DNA of 64,000 bases from Sphingomonas sp. TZW2008 (lineage in GTDB: Bacteria; Pseudomonadota; Alphaproteobacteria; Sphingomonadales; Sphingomonadaceae), in assembly GCF_002117915.1 (NCBI RefSeq), contig NZ_BDJB01000003.1, forward strand, positions 602,748 to 666,747. Direction: 5' to 3'. The position numbers and the translations under genes were made by a program. Below, piece after piece: positions 27,733 to 36,815 of the stretch (position 1 is the first letter of the stretch; each line of letters opens with the position of its first letter). The notes below the pieces were generated by a model. It searched no databases. It had not been told where the DNA came from and saw only the letters and a list, made by a program, of their open reading frames with translations.

Positions 27733-28941
27733 TCAACCCGCGTTCCGCGCCGGCGTGTTGACGCCCATGCTGGCGAGATACTTCTTCACGTTGCGCGCCG
27801 CCTGGCGCAGCCGCTGCTCGTTCTCGACCATCGCGATGCGCACGAACCCCTCGCCGTTCTCGCCGTAGCCGACGCCCGGTGCCACCGCGACCTTGGCGTG
27901 GGTGAGCATCTGCTTGGAGAATTCAAGGCTGCCGAGGTGCGCGAGTGCGGGCGGCAGCGGCGCCCAGGCGAACATTGAGGCGCGCGGGGACGGGATGTCC
28001 CAGCCGGCGCGGCCGAAGCTCTCCACCATCACGTCGCGGCGCTTGTGGTAGAGGCGGCGGTTCTGCTCGACGATGTCCTGCGGGCCGTTCAACGCCGCGC
28101 AGGCCGCCGCCTGGATCGGCGTGAAGGCGCCGTAATCGAGATACGATTTGACGCGTGTCATCGCCGCGATCAGCGTCTTGTTGCCGACTGCGAAGCCGAT
28201 CCGCCAGCCGGCCATCGAATAGGTCTTGCTGAGCGAAGTGAACTCGATCGCGACGTCCTTCGCGCCCTTCACCTGCATGATCGAGGGCGTCGGATTGCCG
28301 TCGTAATAAAGCTCCGAATAGGCGAGGTCGGAGATGATCCACACCTGGTTATCGCGCGCCCAGGCGACCAGCCGCTCGTAGAAGGCGAGATCGACCGCCT
28401 CCGCCGTCGGGTTCGACGGGTAGTTGACGACGAGGATGCTCGGCCGCGGGACGGTGAAGGCCATCGCGCGCTCAAGGCTTTCGAAATAGCGCTCGTCGGG
28501 CGTCGTCGGCACCGCACGGATCGTCGCGCCGGCGATGATGAAGCCGAAGGTGTGAATCGGGTAGCTCGGGTTGGGCGCGAGCACGACGTCACCCGGCGCG
28601 GTGATCGCGGTGGCGAGGCTGGCGAGCCCCTCCTTCGATCCCATCGTCACCACGACCTCGGTCTCGGGATCGATGTCGACGCCGAAGCGGCGACCGTAGT
28701 AATTGGCCTGCGCGCGGCGCAGCCCCGGGATCCCCTTCGACGCCGAATAACCGTGCGCGTCGGGTTTCTTCGCCACCTCCACCAGCTTGTCGATGACGTG
28801 CGGCGGCGGCGGCAGATCGGGGTTGCCCATGCCGAGATCGATGATGTCCTCGCCGCCCGCACGCGCCGCGGCCCGCATCGCATTCACTTCGGCGATGACA
28901 TACGGCGGCAGGCGCTTGATGCGGTAGAATTCGTCGGACAT
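27733..28941 (-). CDS. Class I/II aminotransferase, AlaC / LL-diaminopimelate aminotransferase-like
   Basis: A PLP enzyme of 402 residues. The opening FYRIKRLPPYVIAEVNAMR and IIDLGMGNPDLPPP match the AlaC group of alanine aminotransferases, which are often labelled LL-DAP aminotransferases. The Schiff-base lysine lies in FTSLSKTYSMAGWRIGFAVG. NYPSNPTAEAV and the terminal GEGFVRIAMVENEQRL (substrate-carboxylate Arg) complete the site. The start at 28941 has GAGGGT upstream. It is divergent from phaC. AlaC activity (pyruvate and glutamate to alanine) is the more likely role. Confidence 0.9.
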   Translation of the reverse strand: MSDEFYRIKRLPPYVIAEVNAMRAAARAGGEDIIDLGMGNPDLPPPPHVIDKLVEVAKKPDAHGYSASKGIPGLRRAQANYYGRRFGVDIDPETEVVVTMGSKEGLASLATAITAPGDVVLAPNPSYPIHTFGFIIAGATIRAVPTTPDERYFESLERAMAFTVPRPSILVVNYPSNPTAEAVDLAFYERLVAWARDNQVWIISDLAYSELYYDGNPTPSIMQVKGAKDVAIEFTSLSKTYSMAGWRIGFAVGNKTLIAAMTRVKSYLDYGAFTPIQAAACAALNGPQDIVEQNRRLYHKRRDVMVESFGRAGWDIPSPRASMFAWAPLPPALAHLGSLEFSKQMLTHAKVAVAPGVGYGENGEGFVRIAMVENEQRLRQAARNVKKYLASMGVNTPARNAG

Positions 28942-29056
28942 GGGCGTACCCTCGTTTCGGGAGCGCCCGGCATAGCGGCTGCATCGGGCGAGCGGAAGGC
29001 AGCCGGGGTTTCGCCGCCGCGAAGCCGTGCTATGCTGTTGGGTGGAAGAGGATTGC

Positions 29057-30817
29057 ATGACCGATCGACCCCATTCCGCTACCGGCTCCGATGCAGGCGC
29101 CCCCGATGCGCCGACGAAAGCCGTCGCCGGCGCTTCCGTCCCCAGCCTCGCCGATCTCCAGCATTGGACGTGGGTGATGGGGCGGGCGCAGCAGATGATG
29201 CTGGAACAGGGGCTGGCGACGCTCGACGCCGCGCCCGCCGCCAATCCGCTCGCCGCACAGGTACGTGATTTCTGGGCTGACAGCCTCGCGCTGTGGCAGC
29301 GCTTCCTCGATCCCGCCCGGCCGAAGCCTGAGGAGTCCGGCGCGCAGGCGCGCGACAAGCGCTTCAAGGCCGACGCGTGGCGCGACAATCCGATGTTCGA
29401 CTGGATCCGCCAGTCGTACTTCTTGATCTCGGATCATATGCTGCGCGGGATCGACGCGCTCGACGGCGTCGACGAGCGGCAGAAGGAACAGCTGCGCTTC
29501 GCAACGCGCGGCTTCGTCGACGCGATGAGCCCGTCGAACTTCGCGCTGACCAATCCCGAGGTGATCGCCAAGACGATCGAGACGCGCGGCGAGAATCTGC
29601 TCAAGGGCCTGCAGCATATGCTCGCCGACATGGGCCGCGGGCAGCTGACGCATACGCCCGGCGGCGCGTTCGAGATCGGCCGCAACCTGGCGGTCACCCC
29701 CGGCCAGGTGATCCACCGCACCCCGCTCTACGAACTGATTCAATATGCGCCGGCGACGCCTGACGTCCTCGCCACGCCGCTGGTCATTTTCCCGCCGTGG
29801 ATCAACCGCTTCTACATCCTCGACCTGACGCCCGAAAAGAGCTTCATCCGTTGGTGCGTCGAGTGCGGGATCACCGTGTTCATGGTATCGTGGAAGTCCG
29901 CCGACGCGACGATGAAGGACATGGTGTGGGACGATTACGTCGCCGCGCAGATCGATGCGATCGACACGATCCGCGCGCTGCTCGACGTGCCGGCGGTGCA
30001 CGCGATCGGCTATTGCGTCGCGGGGACGACGCTCGCCGCGACGCTCGCGCTGCTCGCCGCGCGCGGCGAAGCCGACAAGGTGCGTAGCGCCACCTTCTTC
30101 ACCGCGCAGGTCGATTTCGCGCGCGCGGGCGAACTGAAGCATTTCGTCGACGACGAGCAGCTGGCGCTGGTGCGGTCGCTGTCGGGCGAGGGCTATCTCG
30201 ACGGGCGCTACATGGCGGCGACGTTCAACCTGCTGCGCGGGCGCGACCTCATCTGGAACTACGTCACCAACAATTACCTGCTCGGCAACGACTACGCGCC
30301 GTTCGATCTGCTGCACTGGAACGGTGACACTACCAACCTGCCGGCGAAGTGGCACCGGAGCTACCTGACCGACCTGTATCGCGACAATCTGCTGGTGAAG
30401 CCCGGCGCGCTGTCGATTGACGGCACGCCGATCGACCTCACGCGCGTCGCGACGCCGAGCTTTGTCCAGGCGGGGCGGGAGGATCATATCGCCCCGGCGG
30501 AGAGCGTGTGGGAGATTACTGGGCATTTCCGCGGGCCCGTGCGCTTCCTGCTTGCCGGATCGGGGCATATCGCCGGGGTCGTCAATCCGCCGTCGGCGCA
30601 GAAATACCAATATTGGACCAATGACGCGCCCGCCGACACACTCGACGCGTTCGTCGCCGGCGCGACCGAGACCAAGGGTAGCTGGTGGGCCTATTGGTTC
30701 GATTGGCTGGAGGCGCATGATGCGGCGCGTGTCGCCGCCGACGGCGCGCGGCAGCCGGGGCAAGGTGCACTTCCCGCGATCGAGCCGGCGCCCGGACGCT
30801 ACGTTCGCGCGCGCTGA
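29057..30817 (+). CDS. phaC: Class I poly(3-hydroxyalkanoate) synthase
   Basis: A 586-residue enzyme that polymerises (R)-3-hydroxyacyl-CoA on PHA granules. The catalytic triad is visible: Cys320 in the lipase-like box GYCVAGTTL, Asp476 in AGREDHIAP and His504 in GSGHIAGVVNPP. The N-terminal region (AQVRDFWADSLALWQRFL) and the length are those of the single-subunit class I type. ATG 29057 is preceded by GGAAGAGG; a frame is open 10 codons further upstream. The phasin gene follows 92 bp downstream on the same strand, so the two form a granule locus. No phaAB or phaZ is seen nearby. Confidence 0.96.
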   Translation: MTDRPHSATGSDAGAPDAPTKAVAGASVPSLADLQHWTWVMGRAQQMMLEQGLATLDAAPAANPLAAQVRDFWADSLALWQRFLDPARPKPEESGAQARDKRFKADAWRDNPMFDWIRQSYFLISDHMLRGIDALDGVDERQKEQLRFATRGFVDAMSPSNFALTNPEVIAKTIETRGENLLKGLQHMLADMGRGQLTHTPGGAFEIGRNLAVTPGQVIHRTPLYELIQYAPATPDVLATPLVIFPPWINRFYILDLTPEKSFIRWCVECGITVFMVSWKSADATMKDMVWDDYVAAQIDAIDTIRALLDVPAVHAIGYCVAGTTLAATLALLAARGEADKVRSATFFTAQVDFARAGELKHFVDDEQLALVRSLSGEGYLDGRYMAATFNLLRGRDLIWNYVTNNYLLGNDYAPFDLLHWNGDTTNLPAKWHRSYLTDLYRDNLLVKPGALSIDGTPIDLTRVATPSFVQAGREDHIAPAESVWEITGHFRGPVRFLLAGSGHIAGVVNPPSAQKYQYWTNDAPADTLDAFVAGATETKGSWWAYWFDWLEAHDAARVAADGARQPGQGALPAIEPAPGRYVRAR

Positions 30818-30828
30818 TTGCGGCTTTA

Positions 30829-30897
30829 TTGCTGCAGCGCACAAAAGACACTTGCATCGATGTAAGCAGCCGCCTATTTGTGCAGTGCAGCATTGTG
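30829..30897 (+). promoter_or_regulatory. TGC-rich and palindromic sites upstream of the phasin gene (putative PhaR region)
   Basis: The gap between phaC and the phasin gene holds TTGCTGCAGCGCA at 30829-30841 and TTGTGCAGTGCAGCATTGTG at 30878-30897. PhaR repressors of alphaproteobacteria are known to bind TGC-rich sequences of this type in front of phasin genes. Between them lies a near-perfect palindrome, CTTGCATCGATGTAAG, at 30851-30866 with one mismatched pair. No phaR gene is in the window, so this is inference from position and composition. Confidence 0.4.
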
Positions 30898-30909
30898 GAG
30901 CTTTCACGC

Positions 30910-31581
30910 ATGACCGATATCCCGACGCCGATCAGCCTCGATGAGATCGTCGTGCCGAATGCCGAAGACGGGCCCAGCCCGGTGCCGCCGGTGCTCAAGG
31001 CGCCGACCGCGAAGCCGGCCACCAAGAAGCCGGCCGTGGCCAAGACTGCCGCGCCCGCACCCGAGACCGTCGCAGACGCGCAGCCCGTTGCCGAACCCAA
31101 TCAGTCAGCCGCTCCGGCGGTCCGCAGGATGAAGGAATTCAAGATGGTCGAAACGATCGAGATGATGACCGACAAGACGAAGACCGCGTTCGCCGACGTG
31201 AACGAGCGCGCCAAGGCTTCGATGGAGAAGGGCGCGCGCGCGCTCGAGGACGTCGCCACCTTCAACAAGGGCAACATCGAGGCGATCGTCGAATCGTCGA
31301 AGATCGCTGCCAAGGGCATGGAGCAGATGGGCCAGAACGCCGCTGCCTATGCCAAGACCTCGTTCGAGCATGCGTCGAGCGCGTTCAAGTCGATGACGAC
31401 GGTGAAGTCGCCGACCGAACTGTTCAAGCTGCAGAGCGACTATGCGCGTACCTCGTTCGACGCGTTCGTCGCCGAAGCCTCGCGCTCGACCGAAGCGGCG
31501 CTAAAGCTCGCCGGTGAGATCGCCCAGCCGATCTCGAACCGCGTTGCGCTCGCTGCCGAGAAGATCAAGGTCGCCGCGTAA
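30910..31581 (+). CDS. Phasin family protein (PHA granule coat)
   Basis: A 223-residue protein. An N-terminal disordered, Pro/Ala/Lys-rich stretch of about 65 residues is followed by a long amphipathic helical domain, with NKGNIEAIVESSKIAAKGME and PTELFKLQSDYARTSFDAFV as in phasin_2 proteins. Phasins coat PHA granules and limit their size. It sits directly downstream of phaC, which supports the call. The start at 30910 has GGAG 9 bp upstream; the frame is open to 30829 but the upstream part is promoter sequence. A strong intrinsic terminator follows. Confidence 0.9.
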   Translation: MTDIPTPISLDEIVVPNAEDGPSPVPPVLKAPTAKPATKKPAVAKTAAPAPETVADAQPVAEPNQSAAPAVRRMKEFKMVETIEMMTDKTKTAFADVNERAKASMEKGARALEDVATFNKGNIEAIVESSKIAAKGMEQMGQNAAAYAKTSFEHASSAFKSMTTVKSPTELFKLQSDYARTSFDAFVAEASRSTEAALKLAGEIAQPISNRVALAAEKIKVAA

Positions 31582-31610
31582 CCCGCGTCGTCCTTCAGTA
31601 ACCGCGTAAC

Positions 31611-31642
31611 CGGGCGGTCGCTTCGCAGCGGCCGCCCGTTTT
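31611..31642 (+). terminator. Intrinsic terminator after the phasin gene
   Basis: CGGGCGG at 31611-31617 pairs with CCGCCCG at 31632-31638, and CGCT with AGCG inside it, with one T/G mismatch between the two helices and a TCGC loop. The hairpin is followed by TTTTCGTCT. It lies 30 bp past the phasin stop and separates the PHA locus from clpS. Confidence 0.8.
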
Positions 31643-31752
31643 CGTCTGCGGCCTGGATATCCTGTCCCGGTCGTTTTCGTTTGATGGGTGACGTGTTCGG
31701 ACGACGGGCCCTTGCCCTCGCCCGCCCGCTTGCCATATTTTGCGGCGTGACC

Positions 31753-32100
31753 ATGACCAGCCTTCCGATCACCATGGCCGAGCGGCGCGACGATGGCGGT
31801 GAGGGAACCGGCGTCGGCATCGCGACGCGTACCCGCGCCAAGACCAAGCAGCCGACGCCGTATCGCGTCCTGATGCTCAACGACGATTACACGCCGATGG
31901 AATTCGTCGTACTGTGCCTGCAGCGCTTCTTCCGCATGACGTCCGAAGAGGCGACGCGCGTGATGCTGCACGTCCATCAGAAGGGCGTCGGTGTGTGCGG
32001 CGTATTCAGCTACGAAGTGGCGGAAACCAAGGTCAGCCAGGTGATGGATTTCGCGCGGCAGAACCAGCACCCGCTGCAATGCACGCTCGAGAAGGCCTGA
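31753..32100 (+). CDS. clpS: ATP-dependent Clp protease adaptor
   Basis: A protein of about 115 residues with an acidic, flexible N-terminus followed by the ClpS core: [20 protein letters not shown] (N-degron pocket), [20 protein letters not shown] and [19 protein letters not shown]. ClpS delivers N-end-rule substrates to ClpAP. Starts at 31753, 31774 and GTG 31747 are all possible; 31753 gives the length closest to relatives as I recall them. clpA is not adjacent; a secreted hypothetical follows. Confidence 0.92.
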   Translation: MTSLPITMAERRDDGGEGTGVGIATRTRAKTKQPTPYRVLMLNDDYTPMEFVVLCLQRFFRMTSEEATRVMLHVHQKGVGVCGVFSYEVAETKVSQVMDFARQNQHPLQCTLEKA

Positions 32101-32119
32101 CCGCCGGGTCGCTAGCGCG

Positions 32120-32437
32120 TTGCCGTTCCTCTCTCCCCTGCTGATTGCGCTCGCCGCGGACGCGGCTGCGCCTGCCGTCCCTGCCGCGCCCGAGCGCGCC
32201 GCGTGGTACGCCTGCCTCGAGGATTACGCGCAGGTCGCGATGGCGAGCACGGGCACGACCGCGACGATCGCGTTGCAGACCGAGCAGGCGTGCGGCACCG
32301 AGCGCAAGGCGTATCAGATCGCGCTGTGGCGATCGCGCACCGTGGGGGGTGACGCCGCGGCACTCGCCGCGCGCTTCGGACAGGAGGATCGCGCCGCTTA
32401 CGAACACGTCATCGGCTTCGTCGACCGCCTGCGCTGA
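32120..32437 (+). CDS. Small predicted secreted protein of unknown function
   Basis: About 105 residues. A short hydrophobic N-terminus (FLSPLLIALAADAAAPA) looks like a signal peptide. The mature part has two cysteines (YACLEDYAQ and TEQACGTERK) that could form a disulphide in the periplasm. The only start fitting the signal is TTG 32120, with a weak ribosome site. It lies 20 bp after clpS. No known family recognised. Confidence 0.55.
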   Translation: MPFLSPLLIALAADAAAPAVPAAPERAAWYACLEDYAQVAMASTGTTATIALQTEQACGTERKAYQIALWRSRTVGGDAAALAARFGQEDRAAYEHVIGFVDRLR

Positions 32438-32460
32438 CCGGCGAATAGCGTCGTCCGGCG

Positions 32461-33195
32461 CTACGCCGGGGACGACAGCCACGATAGGTCGACCCTGCCC
32501 GCACGATCGATGTAGTGCGCCGCGCGCACGAGCCGCGCCTCGTCGATCAGCGTCACGCGCGCACCGTCGCGCGCGATCAACCCCTCGTCCTCCAGCTGCC
32601 GCAGCATGCGGTTGACGTGCACCGCGGTCAGCCCGGTCGCATCGCCGATCTCCTCCTGCGTCAGCCCCAGCGTGAAGCTGGTGGTGCAGGTTGGATCGAG
32701 CCGGCGTGTACGGTCTCGAATCTCGAGCAGCACCGACGCGACGCGGGCGCGCGCCGAGGTGCGGCCGAGGCTTGCGATCCGATCGCTGAGCGCGGCGCAC
32801 GTTACCTGCTCGAGCGCCATGATACCGGCGTACAGGCGCGGGTGATCGCGCTGAACGCGCGTCAGCGCCGGACGGTCGAACATCCCGACGACGCTGTCTG
32901 CCAGGGCGGAGATCGTCTCGGTCGCGCGGGTATAGGCGAGTGTCGACAGGCTGACGATATCGCCCGGAAAGATGAAGCGCAGGATCTGACGGCTGCCGTC
33001 GTTGAGGATGACGAAGCTCATCAGCATGCCGCGCTTCAGGAAGAAGACGTCGGAGACCGCATCGTTCTCCCGCCACAGCGCGCTGCCGCGCCGCAGCGCG
33101 CGTTCGCGATCCTCCAGCCGCTGGAGCGCCGTTCGTTCCTCTTCGGTCAGAACCACATGCTCGCCGAGCCGATCGGCGAAAGAACTGCTTGGCAC
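32461..33195 (-). CDS. Crp/Fnr family transcriptional regulator
   Basis: A protein of 244 residues with an N-terminal cyclic-nucleotide-type beta-roll (WRENDAVSDVFFLKRGMLMS, then ILRFIFPGDIVSLSTLAY), a dimer helix and a C-terminal HTH. The recognition helix reads TGLTAVHVNRMLRQLEDEG. The VHVNR motif replaces the ETxSR of classical Fnr, placing it in a subgroup common in alphaproteobacteria. The N-terminal iron-sulphur cysteines of Fnr are absent, so direct oxygen sensing is unlikely. The start is a GTG at 33195. It is divergent from murA. Confidence 0.87.
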   Translation of the reverse strand: MPSSSFADRLGEHVVLTEEERTALQRLEDRERALRRGSALWRENDAVSDVFFLKRGMLMSFVILNDGSRQILRFIFPGDIVSLSTLAYTRATETISALADSVVGMFDRPALTRVQRDHPRLYAGIMALEQVTCAALSDRIASLGRTSARARVASVLLEIRDRTRRLDPTCTTSFTLGLTQEEIGDATGLTAVHVNRMLRQLEDEGLIARDGARVTLIDEARLVRAAHYIDRAGRVDLSWLSSPA

Positions 33196-33321
33196 CCGGT
33201 GACGATCCCCTTCTATAGCCGCGACGCTAGTCGCACCCTCGGGGAGGGCGCATTAAAGTCGATCAACACCGTTACGCACCCGTCGCTTGGCGAGGGCGCG
33301 GCGGTTGGGTAGACGCGGCGG

Positions 33322-34620
33322 ATGGATCGTATTCTCATTCGCGGCGGCCAGCGGCTGTCGGGCAAGTTGCCGATTTCGGGCGCGAAGAACGCCGCGCTGA
33401 CGCTGATGCCGTGCGCGCTGCTGACCGACCAGCCGCTGACGCTGCGCAACCTGCCGCGGTTGGCGGACGTCGACGGGTTCGGCCACCTGCTCAACCAGCT
33501 CGGTGCATCGACCGCGATCGAGGGCACGCGCCCCGACGAGTTCGGCCGCGTGATGACGATCCGCGCCGGCCAGCTGACCTCGACCGAAGCGCCGTACGAC
33601 ATCGTTCGAAAGATGCGCGCGTCGATCCTGGTGCTCGGCCCGATCCTCGCGCGCGCCGGCGAGGCGCGCGTCTCGCTGCCGGGCGGATGCGCGATCGGCA
33701 ACCGTCCGATCGACTTGCACCTGAAGGCGCTGGAGGCGATCGGTGCGGAGCTGGAGATGAGCGCGGGCTACGTCACCGCACGCGCGCCGTCGACCGCGTC
33801 GGGCGGGCGGCGTCTGAGCGGTGGCCGGTATCGCTTCCCCGTCGTCTCGGTCGGCGCGACGGAGAACGTCGTCATGGCGGCGGTGACGGCGAAGGGATCG
33901 TCGCGGATCGAGAATGCCGCGCGCGAGCCCGAGATCGTCGATCTGTGCCGCTGCCTCGTCGCGATGGGCGCGCAGATCGAGGGGATCGGCACCGAGACGC
34001 TGGAGATCGAGGGGGTCGACCGGCTGCACGGTGCGACCTATGCGGTGATGCCCGATCGGATCGAGGCAGGCAGCTACGCCTGCGCCGCGGCGATCACCGG
34101 GGGCAGCCTCGAACTCCTCAACGTCGATGCCGAGAGTATGGGCGCGACGCTGTCCGCGCTCGCCGATGCGGGCGTGCTGGTCGAGCTCAAGAAGAATGCG
34201 GTGACGGTGACGGCGCAGGGTCCGCTGCAGCCGCTGACGCTGACGACGGCGCCTTTCCCCGGCTTCGCCACCGACATGCAGGCGCAGTTCATGGCGATGC
34301 TGTGCAAGGCGACGGGCGCGAGCGTGCTGACCGAGACGATCTTCGAGAACCGCTACATGCACGTGCCCGAGCTGGCGCGGATGGGCGCGGACATCACCGT
34401 GAGCGGGCGCACCGCGGTGGTACGCGGGGTCGAGCGGCTCGCTGGAGCACCAGTCATGGCGACCGACCTGCGCGCGTCGATGAGCCTCATTCTCGCCGGG
34501 CTTGCGGCGGAGGGCGAGACGTCGGTCGCGCGCGTCTATCACCTCGATCGCGGCTATGAGCGGCTCGAGGAGAAGCTGTCGGCGGTCGGCGCCGATATCG
34601 AGCGCGTCAGCGACGGATAA
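33322..34620 (+). CDS. murA: UDP-N-acetylglucosamine 1-carboxyvinyltransferase
   Basis: A 432-residue enzyme for the first committed step of peptidoglycan synthesis, adding enolpyruvate from PEP to UDP-GlcNAc. [17 protein letters not shown] is the conserved N-terminus. The catalytic, fosfomycin-sensitive Cys is at about 123 in [32 protein letters not shown] and the ending [20 protein letters not shown] complete the fold. The start at 33322 has a weak ribosome site. Confidence 0.97.
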   Translation: MDRILIRGGQRLSGKLPISGAKNAALTLMPCALLTDQPLTLRNLPRLADVDGFGHLLNQLGASTAIEGTRPDEFGRVMTIRAGQLTSTEAPYDIVRKMRASILVLGPILARAGEARVSLPGGCAIGNRPIDLHLKALEAIGAELEMSAGYVTARAPSTASGGRRLSGGRYRFPVVSVGATENVVMAAVTAKGSSRIENAAREPEIVDLCRCLVAMGAQIEGIGTETLEIEGVDRLHGATYAVMPDRIEAGSYACAAAITGGSLELLNVDAESMGATLSALADAGVLVELKKNAVTVTAQGPLQPLTLTTAPFPGFATDMQAQFMAMLCKATGASVLTETIFENRYMHVPELARMGADITVSGRTAVVRGVERLAGAPVMATDLRASMSLILAGLAAEGETSVARVYHLDRGYERLEEKLSAVGADIERVSDG

Positions 34621-34699
34621 GCCGCGCCTCGCTCGCGAACCTGCCCGACAGCCCGGCCAGCGCTTTCCCTGTCTGACCCAGGCTAGCGGACGCGGGCTC

Positions 34700-36160
34700 C
34701 TACCGCACCAGCACGGCCTCGCGATCGACCGTTGCCGTCATCTCGGCGTAGCTCGCGCAGTCGCCGGCCCAATTCTGGTACACGCGGCCGTTCGCCGCTT
34801 TGTACCAGCTGCGGCAGTGCGGATCGGCCCATACGGTATTCGACAGCAATTGCTGGATCCGCTCGTTGAAGCGCCGCTGCCCGTCCTCGCTCACCGCTGC
34901 TGCCTTCGCCTGGCTGTCCTCGACCAGTTCCAGCGTCCTGAGCATGTAGCCGACCTGCTGCTCAATCATGAAGCTGATCGAATTATGCCCGAGGTTTGTG
35001 TTCGGTCCATAGAGGATGAACATGTTGGGAAAGCCCGCGACCATGATGCCAAGATATGCTTCCGGTCCCTCGCGCCACGTGTCCTTCAACGTGCGCCCGC
35101 CCTCGCCGGTGACCGACATCGACCAGTCCCATTGCGTGGTCTCGAAACCAGTGGCGAAGATCAGCACGTCGAGCTCGTGGAAGCCATCGGCGGTGCGCAC
35201 GCCGTTCGCCTCGATGCCCGTGATCCCGACGGTTTCGAGCGTGACATTGTCGCGCATCAGCGCGGGGTAGAAATCGTCGGTGATGAGGATGCGCTTGCAC
35301 CCGATCGGGTAATCAGGGGTCAGCTTCGCACGCAGGTCGGGATCGGGCACCTGCGCCTCGAGATGATCGAGCGCAGTGCGCGTGTAGGCGGCGCGGCCTT
35401 CGGGCGTCCACTTGAACGCCTGCCAGAAGAAATTGTCGGCATTGTCGAAGATCATCGCGCGCTGCGCCGCGCCGAGCTTCATCGCGACGTCGATGTTGGT
35501 CGCCATCAGCGCCTTGGTTTCGTCGGTGACATGCTGGTCGTTGCGCGGCACGACCCAGTTAGGGGTACGCTGGAAGACGACGAGGTGCCCCGCCTCCTTC
35601 GCGATTTCCGGAATGAACTGCACCGCGCTGGCGGCCGACCCGATCACACCGACACGCTTGCCGGCAAGATCGACGCTGTCGTCCCACGCCGCCGCATGCC
35701 ATTTCGGCCCGGCGAAATCCTCGACACCGGGAATGTCGGGAAAGCACGGTCGGCTGAGTTGGCCGAGCGCGGGAACGATCGCGTCGAACCGCTCGGTCGC
35801 GCCGCGCTCGGTCTCGACGATCCACTCGCCCGCCGCGCCGTCCCACGTCGCGCTCGACACCCCTTCGTTGAGGCGCAGCGCGTCGTGCAGCCCAAATTGC
35901 TCGACCAGACCCTTGGTATAGTCGTGGATCTGCGCCCCGCGCGCGTAATTGTGGCTCCAATTGGGATTGGGCGCGAAGCTAAACTGGTAGAGGATTGCCG
36001 GCACGTCGCACGCGACGCCGGGGTAGCGGTTCGCACGCCACGTGCCACCAACCGAATCGGCGTGCTCGAACACGGTGACGTCGTGGCCGGCCTCGCGAGC
36101 CTTGATCGCGGCGCACAGCCCGCCCATGCCCGCACCGATCACCGCAACCCGCTTGCTCAT
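34700..36160 (-). CDS. Flavin-containing monooxygenase, Baeyer-Villiger-like
   Basis: A 486-residue FAD and NADPH enzyme. The first Rossmann motif is VAVIGAGMGGLCAAIKARE, with SVGGTWRANRYPGVACD following as in Baeyer-Villiger monooxygenases. The fingerprint FxGxxxHxxxWD is present as FAGPKWHAAAWDD. The NADPH-side motif reads VIGSAASAVQFIPEIAKEAG, and LIFATGFETTQWDW is the ATG motif. It likely oxidises a ketone or a soft heteroatom; substrate unknown. ATG 36160 is preferred over 36172 because GGAGAG lies between them at ribosome-site spacing. Confidence 0.88.
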   Translation of the reverse strand: MSKRVAVIGAGMGGLCAAIKAREAGHDVTVFEHADSVGGTWRANRYPGVACDVPAILYQFSFAPNPNWSHNYARGAQIHDYTKGLVEQFGLHDALRLNEGVSSATWDGAAGEWIVETERGATERFDAIVPALGQLSRPCFPDIPGVEDFAGPKWHAAAWDDSVDLAGKRVGVIGSAASAVQFIPEIAKEAGHLVVFQRTPNWVVPRNDQHVTDETKALMATNIDVAMKLGAAQRAMIFDNADNFFWQAFKWTPEGRAAYTRTALDHLEAQVPDPDLRAKLTPDYPIGCKRILITDDFYPALMRDNVTLETVGITGIEANGVRTADGFHELDVLIFATGFETTQWDWSMSVTGEGGRTLKDTWREGPEAYLGIMVAGFPNMFILYGPNTNLGHNSISFMIEQQVGYMLRTLELVEDSQAKAAAVSEDGQRRFNERIQQLLSNTVWADPHCRSWYKAANGRVYQNWAGDCASYAEMTATVDREAVLVR

Positions 36161-36260
36161 CACGCTCTCCATCGGCGGTTTTGCTCCGCTCGGCGCGCAC
36201 GATGCCGTGTCCGGCGAAGTGATGGAAGAGGGTTTAAGTCGGTTGCGTTAGATCGTGCCG

Positions 36261-36290
36261 AAAACGGGTGCCGGCAACGCCGACACCCGT
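36261..36290 (-). terminator. Intrinsic terminator of the glycine-zipper lipoprotein gene
   Basis: ACGGGTGCCGGC (36264-36275) and GCCGACACCCGT (36279-36290) form a 12-bp stem with one mismatch and a 3-base loop. On the minus strand the stem is followed by TTT. It begins 8 bp after the lipoprotein stop codon. Confidence 0.65.
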
Positions 36291-36297
36291 CGTTTCG

Positions 36298-36711
36298 TTA
36301 GCGGCAGCGCACGTTGTTGCGATCGATCGACTTGCCGAGTGCTGCGCCGCCCGCGCCGCCGAGCAGCGCGCCGAGCAAGCCCGACCCGCCGGGCGAGATC
36401 GCCGAGCCGAGCACGCCGCCCGCGATGCCGCCGACGATCAGGCCCGTGGTGCCGTCCGAACGGCGGCAGTAGTAGCGTCCGTCGCGGCCCGCATAGACAC
36501 GATCGTTGTTGGACAAGCGGCGCTCGCGATAGCGCGCGTCGTCGCGATAATAGCGGTCGGCCTCGTAGCCGCCATAGGCCGGATCGGGATTGTTGTAGTC
36601 GTACCGGCTGTAGCCGCTGTCGACATAGCCGGGACCGCCGCCATAGCGGTCGCCGACGCAACCCGTCACCATCACCGCCGCGCCGATCGCGGCCAACGCT
36701 ACACTCCGCAT
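36298..36711 (-). CDS. Glycine-zipper outer-membrane-type lipoprotein
   Basis: A 137-residue protein with a lipoprotein signal, ALAAIGAAVMVTGCVGD, lipidated cysteine at about 18. A Tyr/Asp/Gly-rich linker (YGGYEADRYYRDDARYRE) follows. The C-terminus is a glycine zipper: GLIVGGIAGGVLGSAI, then GLLGALLGGAGGAALGKSID, as in SlyB/17-kDa surface antigen (Rick_17kDa) proteins. Such proteins sit in the outer membrane and can form membrane-spanning hairpins. The exact role is unknown. Confidence 0.85.
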   Translation of the reverse strand: MRSVALAAIGAAVMVTGCVGDRYGGGPGYVDSGYSRYDYNNPDPAYGGYEADRYYRDDARYRERRLSNNDRVYAGRDGRYYCRRSDGTTGLIVGGIAGGVLGSAISPGGSGLLGALLGGAGGAALGKSIDRNNVRCR

Positions 36712-36815
36712 CGTCTTCTCCTGTTGTTTGGGTGAAGACGTAATCGTCGATCCGGCGCTTGGTTGCGCCGGATCAGCATCACGGCGGTACTTTCACGCGC
36801 CGCGAAGATGCCGCG

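Noticed and set aside
29030..30907. 625-codon open frame on the minus strand
   Set aside because: Antisense to phaC, whose catalytic triad is intact; the opposite frame has no protein-like pattern.
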